A DNA stretch of 64,000 bases from Kalymmatonema gypsitolerans NIES-4073 (GTDB lineage Bacteria; Cyanobacteriota; Cyanobacteriia; Cyanobacteriales; Nostocaceae): NCBI RefSeq assembly GCF_002368435.1, contig NZ_AP018264.1, positions 1 to 64,000 on the forward strand. The letters run 5' to 3'. The notes under the pieces were generated by a model that had not been told where the DNA came from, did no database searches, and saw only the letters and a list, made by a program, of their open reading frames with translations. Below are positions 16,970 to 25,471 of the stretch, in pieces (position 1 is the stretch's first letter; each line of letters begins with the position of its first letter). A program made the translations under genes and the position numbers.

Positions 16970-18316
16970 ATGAACCCTTTGGAAAACCAAACTCCTATTC
17001 TAGATTTAGATGATGATTTGGAAAATCAGACTCCCATTCTAGATGACGATGATTTAGAGGCTGAATCACCATCACCGCGATCGCGGCGACCTTGGCTTTG
17101 GCTATTGCTCACTCTACTATTAGCAGGTGGAGGTATTGCAGTTTGGCGTGTCTCTACTCCCAGTGCAAAACCCCCAGTAGCTACAGCTGCTGCACCTCCT
17201 GGCGTACAAGTAAAATTATCCTCCCTAAAAGCAAGCACAATTGAACAAAGTTCCAATTTTATTGCTAACCTGCAATCTCGGCGTTCAGTTACTCTGCGTC
17301 CGAGAATCCAAGGACAAATCACCCAGATTTTTGTACAAGCAGGGGATGAAGTAAAAGCAGGTACACCCATTCTGCAAATAGATGCAGAAGAACAAAAAGC
17401 AGCAGTTAGCGGTGTAGATGCAGCTGCAATGGCGGCGCGATCGCAACTCGAAAATGCAAAAGCGACTCTCAAATCTATAGAAGCTGAACGTTTATCTAAG
17501 CAAGCTGATGTGAAGCTAAACGAGTTGGACTACCAAAGGTACTCTTACCTGGCTGCGGAAGGTGCGATATCTCGTCAAACTCAGGATCAATACGCTAACA
17601 AACTAGCTACAGCTAAAGCCAGTTTGAATGCAATTGATGCCCAAATTCAAGCCCAAAAAGCAGCTATCTCTCAAGCCGAAAAAGCCGTACAACAAGCTCA
17701 AGCAGCTACCAAACAACAACAAGTCCAGTTGAAATACTACAAAATTACCGCACCCTTTGCTGGCAAAGTAGGCGATATACCCATCAAAATTGGTGATTTT
17801 GTCGATACCTCTACTCAATTGGCAACTATTACCGAAAATCAAACTCTAGAAGTCAATATTTCCGTACCAGTTCAACAAGCAACCCGATTGCGTCCCGGAA
17901 TGACATTGCAGTTAATTGACGAACGAGGTAAAAATCTCGGAAACAGTCGCATATTTTTCATAGCTCCCAACACAGCCAATGATACTCAGTCAGTCTTAGT
18001 CAAATCATTGTTTGATAATTCCCGCAGACAGTTGCGAGCCGACCAATTTGTTAGAGCGAAAGTGATTTGGGACAAACGCCCAGGCGTATTAATTCCTACT
18101 TCAACTGTCATCCGTTTGGGTGCAGAAACCTTTGTTTATGTCGCTGAATCATCACCCAAGCGATCGCAGTTAGTAGCACGGCTCAAACCCGTAGAGCTAG
18201 GTAGTATCCAGGGTAATCAGTATCAAGTGCTGAAAGGTTTAACCGTAGGCGAGAAAATTGTTGTTTCCGGTTTACTCAACTTAAGAGATGGTACTCCCAT
18301 TCTCCCTGAACAGTAG
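16970..18316 (+). CDS. RND periplasmic adaptor (HlyD/AcrA family)
   Basis: A 448-residue membrane-fusion protein. The N-terminus has an acidic duplicated segment (two copies of LENQTPILD), a TM anchor (PWLWLLLTLLLAGGGIAVW, about residues 45-63), then the lipoyl half (SRRSVTLRPRIQGQITQIFVQAGDEVKAGTPILQID), a coiled-coil hairpin (about residues 135-245), the second lipoyl half (YYKITAPFAGKVGDIPIKIGDFV) and beta-barrel domains. It links the inner-membrane RND pump encoded next to an outer-membrane channel not found here. The ATG at 16970 with AGGAA upstream is used. Confidence 0.93.
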   Translation: MNPLENQTPILDLDDDLENQTPILDDDDLEAESPSPRSRRPWLWLLLTLLLAGGGIAVWRVSTPSAKPPVATAAAPPGVQVKLSSLKASTIEQSSNFIANLQSRRSVTLRPRIQGQITQIFVQAGDEVKAGTPILQIDAEEQKAAVSGVDAAAMAARSQLENAKATLKSIEAERLSKQADVKLNELDYQRYSYLAAEGAISRQTQDQYANKLATAKASLNAIDAQIQAQKAAISQAEKAVQQAQAATKQQQVQLKYYKITAPFAGKVGDIPIKIGDFVDTSTQLATITENQTLEVNISVPVQQATRLRPGMTLQLIDERGKNLGNSRIFFIAPNTANDTQSVLVKSLFDNSRRQLRADQFVRAKVIWDKRPGVLIPTSTVIRLGAETFVYVAESSPKRSQLVARLKPVELGSIQGNQYQVLKGLTVGEKIVVSGLLNLRDGTPILPEQ

Positions 18317-18350
18317 TTACTTACAACTGGTTTTAGTTTCGATTACACTC

Positions 18351-18388
18351 TTGCCTCTTCTCTGCGCCTCTGCGTCTCTGCGTGAGAC
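18351..18388 (+). repeat. Cyanobacterial dispersed repeat tract
   Basis: CTTGCCTCTTCTCTGCGCCTCTGCGTCTCTGCGTGAGAC is a pyrimidine-rich string of near-repeated CTCTGCG units. Closely similar tracts are very common between Nostoc genes, and a related one lies inside the element at 2467-2661. It occupies the gap between adaptor and pump. Confidence 0.6.
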
Positions 18389-18457
18389 AAAAAAGTGTAG
18401 TTAATCTAACCAACAATTCCTGTACAACCAGATTTTTACCTACAAAGAAATAAGTCT

Positions 18458-21400
18458 ATGTTTGCGAATTTTTTTATCAAGCGACCTGTATTTGCGATCG
18501 CCTGTGCTTTAGTAATGCTCATGGTAGGGATAATCAGCATTCCCCTACTACCAGTAGAACAGTACCCAGATATCAGCCCCGTACAAATCAATGTCACCGC
18601 TAATTACATTGGTGCGAGCGCGCAAGTTGTAGAAGAGACAGTCACAACAGTTTTAGAACGACAAATTAATGGTGTTGAAGGTTTGAAATATATCACTTCA
18701 ACCAGCAGCAGTGACGGTACTAGCAACATCATCGTCACTTTTGATCAAGGCTATGACATTGATACTGCGGCGGCTGATGTGCAAAATCGAGTCTTGCTTG
18801 CAGAACCAAAACTGCCAGAAGTTGTCCGACAAACAGGTGTTTCTGTCACAAAACAATCCAGTGGTATCGTCTTAGCGATGGCTATGTATAGTGAAGGCGA
18901 TAAGTACGATGATACTTTTATTAGTAACTACGCCGACCTTTACGTTTTAGACCGCCTCAGACGCATTAAAGGTGTCGGGAACATTGCGACTTTTGGCGAT
19001 CGCCGCTATGCGATGCGGTTGTGGCTTGATCCGACTCAACTTGCTAATCGCAAACTCACGACTGAAGACGTAATTAACGCACTTCACCAACAAAATTTAC
19101 AGTTAGGTATTGGGAGTATTGGACAGCCACCCGCACCCGATGGGCAAATGTATCAAATAGAGTTGCAAACTCAAGGGCGGTTAAAAGAAGCTGACGAATT
19201 TGAAAACATGGTCATCAAAGCGGCTACAGATGGCACATTAGTGAAACTTAAAGATGTTGGTCGTGCTGAACTTGGAGCAGAAAATTACAGTTCCTTTGCT
19301 CGCTATAGTGGTCACGTTGCTGTTGGCTATCAAATTCTGCAAATTCCTGGGAGCAATGCTTTAAAGATTGCCAATGCGGTAAAAGCGGAAATGGAGCAAA
19401 TTGCAAAGGACTTTCCACCTAGTTTGCAATATGAATTTCCCTATGATTCTTCACTATTTGTCGAAGCGTCGCGCAAGGAAGTTGTCAAGACTTTATTAGA
19501 AGCAATTGTGCTGGTTGTCATCGTCATTTTTATTTTCTTGCAAGACTGGCGCACTACCATCATTCCTGCAATTACAATTCCGGTTTCTTTAATTGGGACG
19601 TTTGCCTTTGTTAAGGTTTTCGATTTTTCACTTAACAGCTTGACATTGTTTGGTTTAACCTTAGCAAGTGGCATGGTTGTAGATGATGCGATCGTTGTTG
19701 TTGAAGATATAACTCGCTTGATTCAAGAAAAAGGTTTAAGCCCGCGTCGCGCTGCATCCCAATCAATGCACGAACTATTTGGGGCGGTGATTGCTACATC
19801 TCTCGTACTTTTGGCTGTATTTGTTCCTGTAGGTTTTTTCCCTGGAACAACAGGACAACTATATAAACAATTTGCACTAACGATCGCATTCTCAATTGTA
19901 CTTTCAACTTTTAACGCGATTACCCTCACGCCTGCTTTAGCTGCTTTGTTATTACGAAAAACACAAAAACCACGCGGTTTACCAGGCTGGATTTTTGGAG
20001 CGATTAATTGGTTGCTCGGCTGGATACAAAAAGGCTATCAACAAATTCTCAGATTGCTCATCAACTTCAAAATCGTTGTCTTATTACTGTTTGTTGCATC
20101 TTTGGTTTGGACAGGCTGGCTTTACCTGCGCGTCCCCACAGCATTTTTACCGGAAGAAGACCAAGGCTATTTTATTAATTTAATGCAGGGGCCAGATGGC
20201 ACTTCACTCAATTACACCCGTGAAGTTGCGAAGCAAGCAGAAAAAGAACTTCTGAAAATCCCAGAGATTCAAGGTACTTTTGCAATGGGTGGTGTTGGTT
20301 TTAGTGGTAATACTCCTAACCGAGGCTTGATATTTGCACCGCTAAAATCTTGGGATGTCAGAAAAACAGCCAAACAAACTGCATCAGCAATTGTAAATCA
20401 AGCTAGAAGTGGACTGTCAGCAATTAAAGACGCAGCCGTGTTTGCAGTGAATCCTCCAACTATCCAAAGTTTAGGGAGTGTGGGTGGTTTTGTATTTCAA
20501 TTGCAAGATAGAGGCGATCGCAATAATAGTGATATCAATAATTTAGTCAAAATCAGCCACGATTTAATCGGCAAAGCTAATCAAACCCCAGGATTGCAAG
20601 GAGTCTTCAGTACCTACACCGCTAACGCACCACAGTTACTTATCGAAGTAGACCGAGAAAAAGCCGAAGCCTTACAAGTTCCTGTCAGAGATATCTTTAG
20701 TACCTTGCAGACTTTCATCGGTTCCCGCTATGTCAATGACTTTAATGCTTTTGGCCGCACGTACCGAGTCTATGTCCAAGCAGATCAACAGTTTCGCTCT
20801 AACCCAGAAGACATCGGACAACTATATGTGCGTTCTGGACGGGGTGAGATGATTTCCCTTAGTAGTTTGGTGAAGGTTACACCAACCACTGGGCCGCAAA
20901 CAATTAACCACTACAACCTCTATCGTTCAATAGAAATTAATGGCGCAGCTGCACCTGGTTTTAGTTCTGGACAAGCAATAGAAGCTATGAAAAATTTAGC
21001 CGCTACTGTCTTGCCAAAAAATATGAGCTACGAATGGTCAGGTATTACCTTAGAAGAATTAGAATCTGGTGGTCAAGCACCAATTATTTTTGGTCTAGGA
21101 ATTTTCTTCGTTTTCTTAGTCCTGGCTGCTCAATACAATAACTTCGTTGACCCCCTGATTATTTTATTGTCAGTTCCCTTAGCCGTTTTGGGAGCATTGT
21201 TAGCTCAATCATGGCGCGGCTTATATAACGATGTTTACTGTCAGGTCGGTTTAGTCATGTTAATTGGGTTAGCTAGTAAAAATGCAATTTTAATTGTCGA
21301 ATTTGCTAACCAATTACGTGAACAAGGTTTTTCAATTACCAAAGCAGCTGTGAAAGCTTCTGGCGAACGTTTAAGACCAATTCTCATGACTGCGATTTCT

Positions 21401-21637
21401 ACTCTGCTAGGAATTTGGCCGCTTGCTGTGGCTACAGGTGCAGGTTCAGCTAGCCGTCAATCTCTTGGTACTGCTGTCTTTGGTGGAATGTTTGTTGCAA
21501 CTTTCTTGAGTTTGTTTGTAGTACCTATCCTGTATATCGTGATTACCCAAATTCGCTTACTGTTTGCAGGTGTACCAAAGGTTAGGCATCAAGCAGGTAA
21601 GTTAGTAAAACAATCAGAAGTTGACGTACTTCCCTGA
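18458..21637 (+). CDS. HAE1-family RND efflux pump (AcrB-like)
   Basis: A 1059-residue inner-membrane proton antiporter. It starts MFANFFIKRPVFAIACALVMLMVGIISIPLLPVEQYPDISPVQI, the hallmark of HAE1 pumps, and shows twelve TM helices in two halves with two large periplasmic loops. The proton relay is present: GMVVDDAIVVVED in TM4 and GLASKNAILIVEFA (Lys) in TM10. Hydrophobic or amphiphilic drugs are usual substrates, so its place in a metal island is notable. It pairs with the adaptor upstream. Confidence 0.96.
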   Translation: MFANFFIKRPVFAIACALVMLMVGIISIPLLPVEQYPDISPVQINVTANYIGASAQVVEETVTTVLERQINGVEGLKYITSTSSSDGTSNIIVTFDQGYDIDTAAADVQNRVLLAEPKLPEVVRQTGVSVTKQSSGIVLAMAMYSEGDKYDDTFISNYADLYVLDRLRRIKGVGNIATFGDRRYAMRLWLDPTQLANRKLTTEDVINALHQQNLQLGIGSIGQPPAPDGQMYQIELQTQGRLKEADEFENMVIKAATDGTLVKLKDVGRAELGAENYSSFARYSGHVAVGYQILQIPGSNALKIANAVKAEMEQIAKDFPPSLQYEFPYDSSLFVEASRKEVVKTLLEAIVLVVIVIFIFLQDWRTTIIPAITIPVSLIGTFAFVKVFDFSLNSLTLFGLTLASGMVVDDAIVVVEDITRLIQEKGLSPRRAASQSMHELFGAVIATSLVLLAVFVPVGFFPGTTGQLYKQFALTIAFSIVLSTFNAITLTPALAALLLRKTQKPRGLPGWIFGAINWLLGWIQKGYQQILRLLINFKIVVLLLFVASLVWTGWLYLRVPTAFLPEEDQGYFINLMQGPDGTSLNYTREVAKQAEKELLKIPEIQGTFAMGGVGFSGNTPNRGLIFAPLKSWDVRKTAKQTASAIVNQARSGLSAIKDAAVFAVNPPTIQSLGSVGGFVFQLQDRGDRNNSDINNLVKISHDLIGKANQTPGLQGVFSTYTANAPQLLIEVDREKAEALQVPVRDIFSTLQTFIGSRYVNDFNAFGRTYRVYVQADQQFRSNPEDIGQLYVRSGRGEMISLSSLVKVTPTTGPQTINHYNLYRSIEINGAAAPGFSSGQAIEAMKNLAATVLPKNMSYEWSGITLEELESGGQAPIIFGLGIFFVFLVLAAQYNNFVDPLIILLSVPLAVLGALLAQSWRGLYNDVYCQVGLVMLIGLASKNAILIVEFANQLREQGFSITKAAVKASGERLRPILMTAISTLLGIWPLAVATGAGSASRQSLGTAVFGGMFVATFLSLFVVPILYIVITQIRLLFAGVPKVRHQAGKLVKQSEVDVLP

Positions 21638-21669
21638 AAATAAGCGAGAATTCTTAGCTTGGCGTATAT

Positions 21670-21694
21670 CCCCTGGCTTGAGCTTAGGGGTTTT
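21670..21694 (+). terminator. Possible Rho-independent terminator after the RND gene
   Basis: CCCCT-N11-AGGGG followed by TTTTC, about 35 bp after the pump stop codon. The stem is short. Confidence 0.5.
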
Positions 21695-21728
21695 CACTTT
21701 ACCCCATTATTTTTAATCGAGTTGATAC

Positions 21729-21760
21729 TTGACTCTCCATCTGACTGGAGAATCTAGGAT
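21729..21760 (+). promoter_or_regulatory. MerR-type promoter/operator 7
   Basis: TTGACT, a 20-bp spacer with CTCCATCTGACTGGAG, then TAGGAT. It is 33 bp before the second MerR gene, indicating autoregulation. Confidence 0.85.
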
Positions 21761-21792
21761 AAGGTAGAGGGTTAAATTTAAGAGAAGTAATT

Positions 21793-22200
21793 ATGCTAGT
21801 TCAAGAAAAGTCAAAACAGATTGGTGTAGTTGCTAAAGAAAGTGGCGTGCCAATTAAAACCATTCGCTACTATGAAGAACTAGGTCTACTTAAATCATCA
21901 GGCAGAACTGAGGGTGGCTTTAGATTATTTAATACTGACGTTTTAGCTCGACTGCACTTTATTAAACGCGCCCAAAGCCTTGGTTTAACTTTAGCCGAAA
22001 TCAAAGAATTTTTGAATGTTCATGATGAAGGAGAATTACCATGTGGACATATAAAAACCAAGCTTGAGGATAAGGTACAAGCTATTGATGATCAGATTCA
22101 GCAATTACTTGTTTTGAAACAAGATTTGTCAGGGATGCTTTCTGGCTGGGAAATTCAATCTGAAACATATCATTCAACAATTTGTCCTATTATTACTTGA
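21793..22200 (+). CDS. MerR-family heavy-metal regulator 2
   Basis: A 135-residue near-copy of the regulator at 15315: the same recognition region (SGVPIKTIRYYEELGLLKSSGRTEGGFRLF) and the same metal-loop features (GELPCGHIKTKLED and YHSTICPII), with CGH replacing CEH. The identical recognition helix implies that both bind the same CTCCA-N6-TGGAG operators, so the two may respond to different metals or dosages through their small effector-domain differences. Confidence 0.93.
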   Translation: MLVQEKSKQIGVVAKESGVPIKTIRYYEELGLLKSSGRTEGGFRLFNTDVLARLHFIKRAQSLGLTLAEIKEFLNVHDEGELPCGHIKTKLEDKVQAIDDQIQQLLVLKQDLSGMLSGWEIQSETYHSTICPIIT

Positions 22201-22316
22201 AAGTTAATATTGAATTTTAAATATCAGATTTTCAGGCACGTTTATTTAAAACAATAAACGTGCTTTTGCATGGAATTCAATAAAAATTAAACATAATAAT
22301 TTATTGATTTTGCCTC

Positions 22317-22348
22317 TTGACTCTCCAGTAAACTAGACAATTTAAACT
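22317..22348 (+). promoter_or_regulatory. MerR-type promoter/operator 8 (degenerate right half)
   Basis: TTGACT, 20 bp (CTCCAGTAAACTAGACAATT), then TAAACT. The left half-site is intact; the right half is TAGAC instead of TGGAG. It lies 52 bp before the lipoprotein gene. Confidence 0.7.
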
Positions 22349-22399
22349 CAATTTTATGTTAAGTAGATAATTCATAAATTCACTAATGGAGCAGAATCG

Positions 22400-23281
22400 A
22401 TGAAGAGATTTATCAATGCGATCGCTATCACTACTACTTTGGTAATAGTTCAAGCTTGCTCATCATTACCTAAAGCTGAAGAAAAAGCAATGTCTGTTAG
22501 CACACATCAGCATGAGGAGCTTTCAATCAATGAAAGTCATCATGGAGAACATTCAACAAGTAGCACAGTTCATGGTGAGAAGAAAGCGTTGACTCAAGCA
22601 AAACTTAAAGTTTCCAGTAACATCACCCCAAATAAAAATATTTCGCTATTGATTGATGTTCAAGATTTAGAAGGAAAGGCGATCGCCAAGTTTGACAATT
22701 TCCAAGAAAAGCTCATGCACTTAATTATTGTCAGTGACGATCTTCAGTTTTTCAGCCATCTTCATCCCACATATAAAGATAATGGTCAGTTTCAAGTAGA
22801 AGCTAGTTTTCCAAAAGCAGGTGGTTACACATTCTTTAGTGACTACAAACCTGCTGGTCAGTCAGAACAAATTTCAGTATTAAAAACACAAGTTCCAGGA
22901 ATCACTATTGCTGCTCCAGAAATTGACATTAAGCGTAGTAAAACTTTCAATGATACTCAAGTCAATCTCGCTCTTTCTGAACCCACTGTAAAAGCAGGTC
23001 AAGAAGTAACTTTAATGTTTAAATTACAAGATGCTACTAACAATCAACCGCTTACAGACTTGCAGCCTTACTTGGGAGAAAAAGGACATTTAGTTATCCT
23101 GCGACAGTCAAGCTCATTAACAGCAGCAGATTACATCCATGCTCACGCACTCAACAATACTCCAACTGGACAGGTTCATTTTATGACTAGCTTTCCGCAA
23201 GCAGGAAAGTATAAACTTTGGGGACAATTCAATCGCAACGGTAAAATCATTACTGCTGATTTCTGGATTAATGTAGTTTAA
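22400..23281 (+). CDS. His-rich lipoprotein, paralogue A
   Basis: A 293-residue secreted lipoprotein: a signal peptide with lipobox IVQAC (Cys20), a His-rich linker (THQHEELSINESHHGEHSTSSTVHGEK), then two Ig-like beta modules (about 70-165 and 175-293). Conserved HLIIVSDDLQFFSHLHPTY and GHLVILRQSSSLTAADYIHAHAL hold histidines that may bind copper. The function is unnamed. It has a close paralogue at 25472, and both end in GQFNRNGKIITADFW. Operator 8 suggests MerR control, whereas the paralogue lies among ATGAAAT boxes. Confidence 0.85.
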   Translation: MKRFINAIAITTTLVIVQACSSLPKAEEKAMSVSTHQHEELSINESHHGEHSTSSTVHGEKKALTQAKLKVSSNITPNKNISLLIDVQDLEGKAIAKFDNFQEKLMHLIIVSDDLQFFSHLHPTYKDNGQFQVEASFPKAGGYTFFSDYKPAGQSEQISVLKTQVPGITIAAPEIDIKRSKTFNDTQVNLALSEPTVKAGQEVTLMFKLQDATNNQPLTDLQPYLGEKGHLVILRQSSSLTAADYIHAHALNNTPTGQVHFMTSFPQAGKYKLWGQFNRNGKIITADFWINVV

Positions 23282-23360
23282 TTTAGCTGATGTTTTCTTA
23301 GTAAAATAAGAAGGGCAGAACTTCCTACCTTCCAACTTTGGATGTACATAGTACCTATAT

Positions 23361-23390
23361 GAATTCACCACCTAAATAGGTGGTGAATTC
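23361..23390. terminator. 14-bp stem-loop after lipoprotein A gene
   Basis: GAATTCACCACCTA-AA-TAGGTGGTGAATTC is a perfect inverted repeat (effective hairpin loop 4-6 nt) followed by TTGTTT. It probably terminates the lipoprotein transcript. Confidence 0.65.
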
Positions 23391-23425
23391 TTGTTTCTGG
23401 CTATCTCTAATTTAGGAGTTGACCT

Positions 23426-23614
23426 ATGCTAACAGCTAGCGATTGTGTTAAATTCGGTTTCTCAGTTCAGACAAGTTATCCATTGATGCGATCTCTTCAC
23501 TACATTTACTCCAAAATGTTGAGCTTTTTTCTGCTCTTATTTGATGCTTTATATCAATTTGCTAGTTCTAAACTAGATTTAAATCTCCAGTCAAGCAGAA
23601 GAGTAAGTGGTTAA
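23426..23614 (+). CDS. Possible small hypothetical protein
   Basis: A 62-residue reading frame with a good AGGAG 9 bp before its ATG. It contains one hydrophobic stretch (MLSFFLLLFDALYQFA) flanked by polar ends. No family is recognised. It ends 15 bp from the convergent DUF2808 gene. The Shine-Dalgarno sequence is the only positive evidence; it may be non-coding. Confidence 0.3.
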   Translation: MLTASDCVKFGFSVQTSYPLMRSLHYIYSKMLSFFLLLFDALYQFASSKLDLNLQSSRRVSG

Positions 23615-23629
23615 TCTGTATTATTTGGA

Positions 23630-24118
23630 TCAAGGATAAGTCTGAATCTGAGCTAAACCAAGTGGAATTTCTTGCGTCAATCCAACTTTTTTAGCATAAA
23701 CTTGGTACTGCCAAGTTGCACCATAGCCTGATTCATACGCTTGAGTATTGACTCCTCTCATTAAAACTGAGAGCTTTGTTTCAGGAGCTATTGGTTGTGA
23801 AAAAGCTACTGTAGCTTTTTGTCCATTAATAGAAACTGTCGTAGAAATTTCCTCCCCTGATTGATTTTTAACTTCAATTCCCTTATCAATTCTTACTCCG
23901 TCAGGTAAATTAATTGCGAGTTCTGCCAAAGGTTTACCTTGTACATGAACTTCAAATTTATGAGTAGCATCTGTGACATAAGTAGTATTAGGAATGGCAG
24001 CACCTCTGAGCAGATGAGAAGTTCTAAAATCACCTGGTTTTCCACTTGCCCATACAGCAGGAACTGAAAAAGATGTCACTGCTAAAGTAAATGCAGTCAG
24101 ATAAATCAATCTTTTCAT
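23630..24118 (-). CDS. DUF2808 secreted protein 1
   Basis: A 162-residue exported protein with a signal peptide (MKRLIYLTAFTLAVTSFSVPAVWA). The body HKFEVHVQGKPLAELAINLPDGVRIDKGIEVKNQSGEEISTTVSINGQKATVAFSQPIAPETKLSV follows the DUF2808 pattern seen in cyanobacteria: an eight-stranded-looking domain of unknown role. ATG 24118 with GAGGAG is chosen over an upstream TTG. A perfect ATGAAAT direct repeat lies 60 bp upstream, placing it in the putative copper regulon. Confidence 0.85.
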   Translation of the reverse strand: MKRLIYLTAFTLAVTSFSVPAVWASGKPGDFRTSHLLRGAAIPNTTYVTDATHKFEVHVQGKPLAELAINLPDGVRIDKGIEVKNQSGEEISTTVSINGQKATVAFSQPIAPETKLSVLMRGVNTQAYESGYGATWQYQVYAKKVGLTQEIPLGLAQIQTYP

Positions 24119-24177
24119 TTTGTTTCTCCTCAAAAATTACGTAAATTTTGTTCCTATTATCAGTTTCACATCCATAA

Positions 24178-24195
24178 ATGAAATCTCCATGAAAT
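24178..24195. promoter_or_regulatory. ATGAAAT direct repeat box
   Basis: ATGAAATCTCCATGAAAT: two ATGAAAT units with an 11-bp period, 60 bp before the start of DUF2808 protein 1. Confidence 0.65.
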
Positions 24196-24225
24196 TCCTT
24201 AATTTGTTATTAGAAAAAGATTCGA

Positions 24226-24711
24226 TTAGTAAATACGAAACCAAGCAACACCTATAGGGATTTCTGCATCAATACCAACCTCTCTAACTGAGAAACTGTA
24301 AACAGAACCATTACCAAGATTTTGTCTTTTTATCTTGTTAAGGTCAATATCAAACTTAGTATTAGGGGCAACTGGTTCAGCAAAAGCTAGTAGTATTGTT
24401 TTACCGTTGACAGATACATTAGTATTAATTTTCTGTCCCTTTTCATCCACAACATCGATATCCTGAATGTCATTACTTATAGTTACATTGTCTGGAACTT
24501 TGATAAGTAGTTGAGTAACAGCTTTACTATTTTGGGGAACGTGCAACTGGAAAGTATGTCTAAAACTTCCCCAACGTGTAGGGGGAAATTGTGTATTTCT
24601 ATCAATATGGGGAACCTTACCATTGTCTGTTCTAGGACTTGCATAGCTGGGAAAAATAATAGCTGTGCTACTCAGAGTAAACACAACAGCGTAAATCAAT
24701 GATCTCTTCAT
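24226..24711 (-). CDS. DUF2808 secreted protein 2
   Basis: A 161-residue paralogue of the neighbouring DUF2808 protein: a signal peptide (MKRSLIYAVVFTLSSTAIIFPSYA) then HTFQLHVPQNSKAVTQLLIKVPDNVTISNDIQDIDVVDEKGQKINTNVSVNGKTILLAFAEPVAPNTKFDIDL. GGAGGT lies just before ATG 24711; an upstream in-frame start (24738) is unlikely. A perfect ATGAAAT direct repeat lies 228 bp upstream. Both DUF2808 genes have separate upstream boxes, so they may be independently expressed. Confidence 0.85.
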   Translation of the reverse strand: MKRSLIYAVVFTLSSTAIIFPSYASPRTDNGKVPHIDRNTQFPPTRWGSFRHTFQLHVPQNSKAVTQLLIKVPDNVTISNDIQDIDVVDEKGQKINTNVSVNGKTILLAFAEPVAPNTKFDIDLNKIKRQNLGNGSVYSFSVREVGIDAEIPIGVAWFRIY

Positions 24712-24938
24712 ATTTACCTCCAAAATAATCAAATACATCAGCTAGCAGAGCATTATTTATGAGTTAATCTGTTCTTAATAGATACATCAAACTTGGCAAA
24801 GCTATATTTAACTACCTCATTGATACTCTGATCAATCACGAGAAGTAGCCTGTTAAGTTGCCCTTATTACGTTAAAATTATTGGTAATTTTTCACTGACG
24901 ATCTATATTAACTCTATCTACTAGCATGACAAGTCATA

Positions 24939-24956
24939 ATGAAATCAAGATGAAAT
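24939..24956. promoter_or_regulatory. ATGAAAT direct repeat box
   Basis: ATGAAATCAAGATGAAAT, a perfect pair with an 11-bp period, upstream of the DUF2808 protein 2 gene. Confidence 0.65.
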
Positions 24957-25339
24957 TTCAGTAGTTATCATTAAAATTTACAAATAGATTAATATGAAGA
25001 AACTTGAACTTCATCAAAAGAAATTTTTACGTCACGGCTAACGACTTTAGCCGAAAGATGATAGGTGAAATTATAACTAATACTTGGTTATAGTAATGTG
25101 TTTAAGCTTATTCGCAAGTAGCTAGTGCTAGAAATAACTGCATAGCACTATTAATTTTAAGAATACTATTACAACATAAGGATTAAATTACTGGATTTGG
25201 TTTTGAAATGCAATAATTTAGTTTTAATTTAGTGAAAAAATATAATTATTTTTTGTAGCAAGTAACTTAATTTCTCAAGAAAATAATCTATTTAATAAAA
25301 TTACTTATAAAATAACAAATCTTTTAATTAATAAGAAAT

Positions 25340-25383
25340 CAAGCTTTTTAGTCATGTTGAAAGTGGCATGACTAAAAAGCTTG
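25340..25383. terminator. Perfect 17-bp stem-loop
   Basis: CAAGCTTTTTAGTCATG and CATGACTAAAAAGCTTG pair perfectly around a 10-nt loop (25357-25366). It lies about 90 bp past the end of lipoprotein B gene and could terminate it in either direction or be part of a structured RNA. Confidence 0.6.
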
Positions 25384-25435
25384 GTGGGGTGTAAACATGA
25401 GGAGCATGTTTCTATTTAGATTATACAAAGTATAG

Positions 25436-25453
25436 ATGAAATCAAGATGAAAT
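25436..25453. promoter_or_regulatory. ATGAAAT direct repeat box without an obvious target gene
   Basis: ATGAAATCAAGATGAAAT, identical to the copies at 24939 and 33132. It sits just 3' of the lipoprotein B gene, 725 bp from the next minus-strand start, so its target is unclear. Confidence 0.6.
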
Positions 25454-25471
25454 TAGGATTTATCAATGTAT

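Larger units (their letters stand above)
24740..25471. other. 730-bp AT-rich intergenic region
   Basis: No credible ORF on either strand. It contains two ATGAAAT direct-repeat boxes (24939 and 25436), a small CGGCTAA...TTAGCCG hairpin (25035-25053) and a long perfect stem-loop (25340-25383). This is the largest gene-free stretch in the metal island and could encode a small RNA. Confidence 0.6.
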
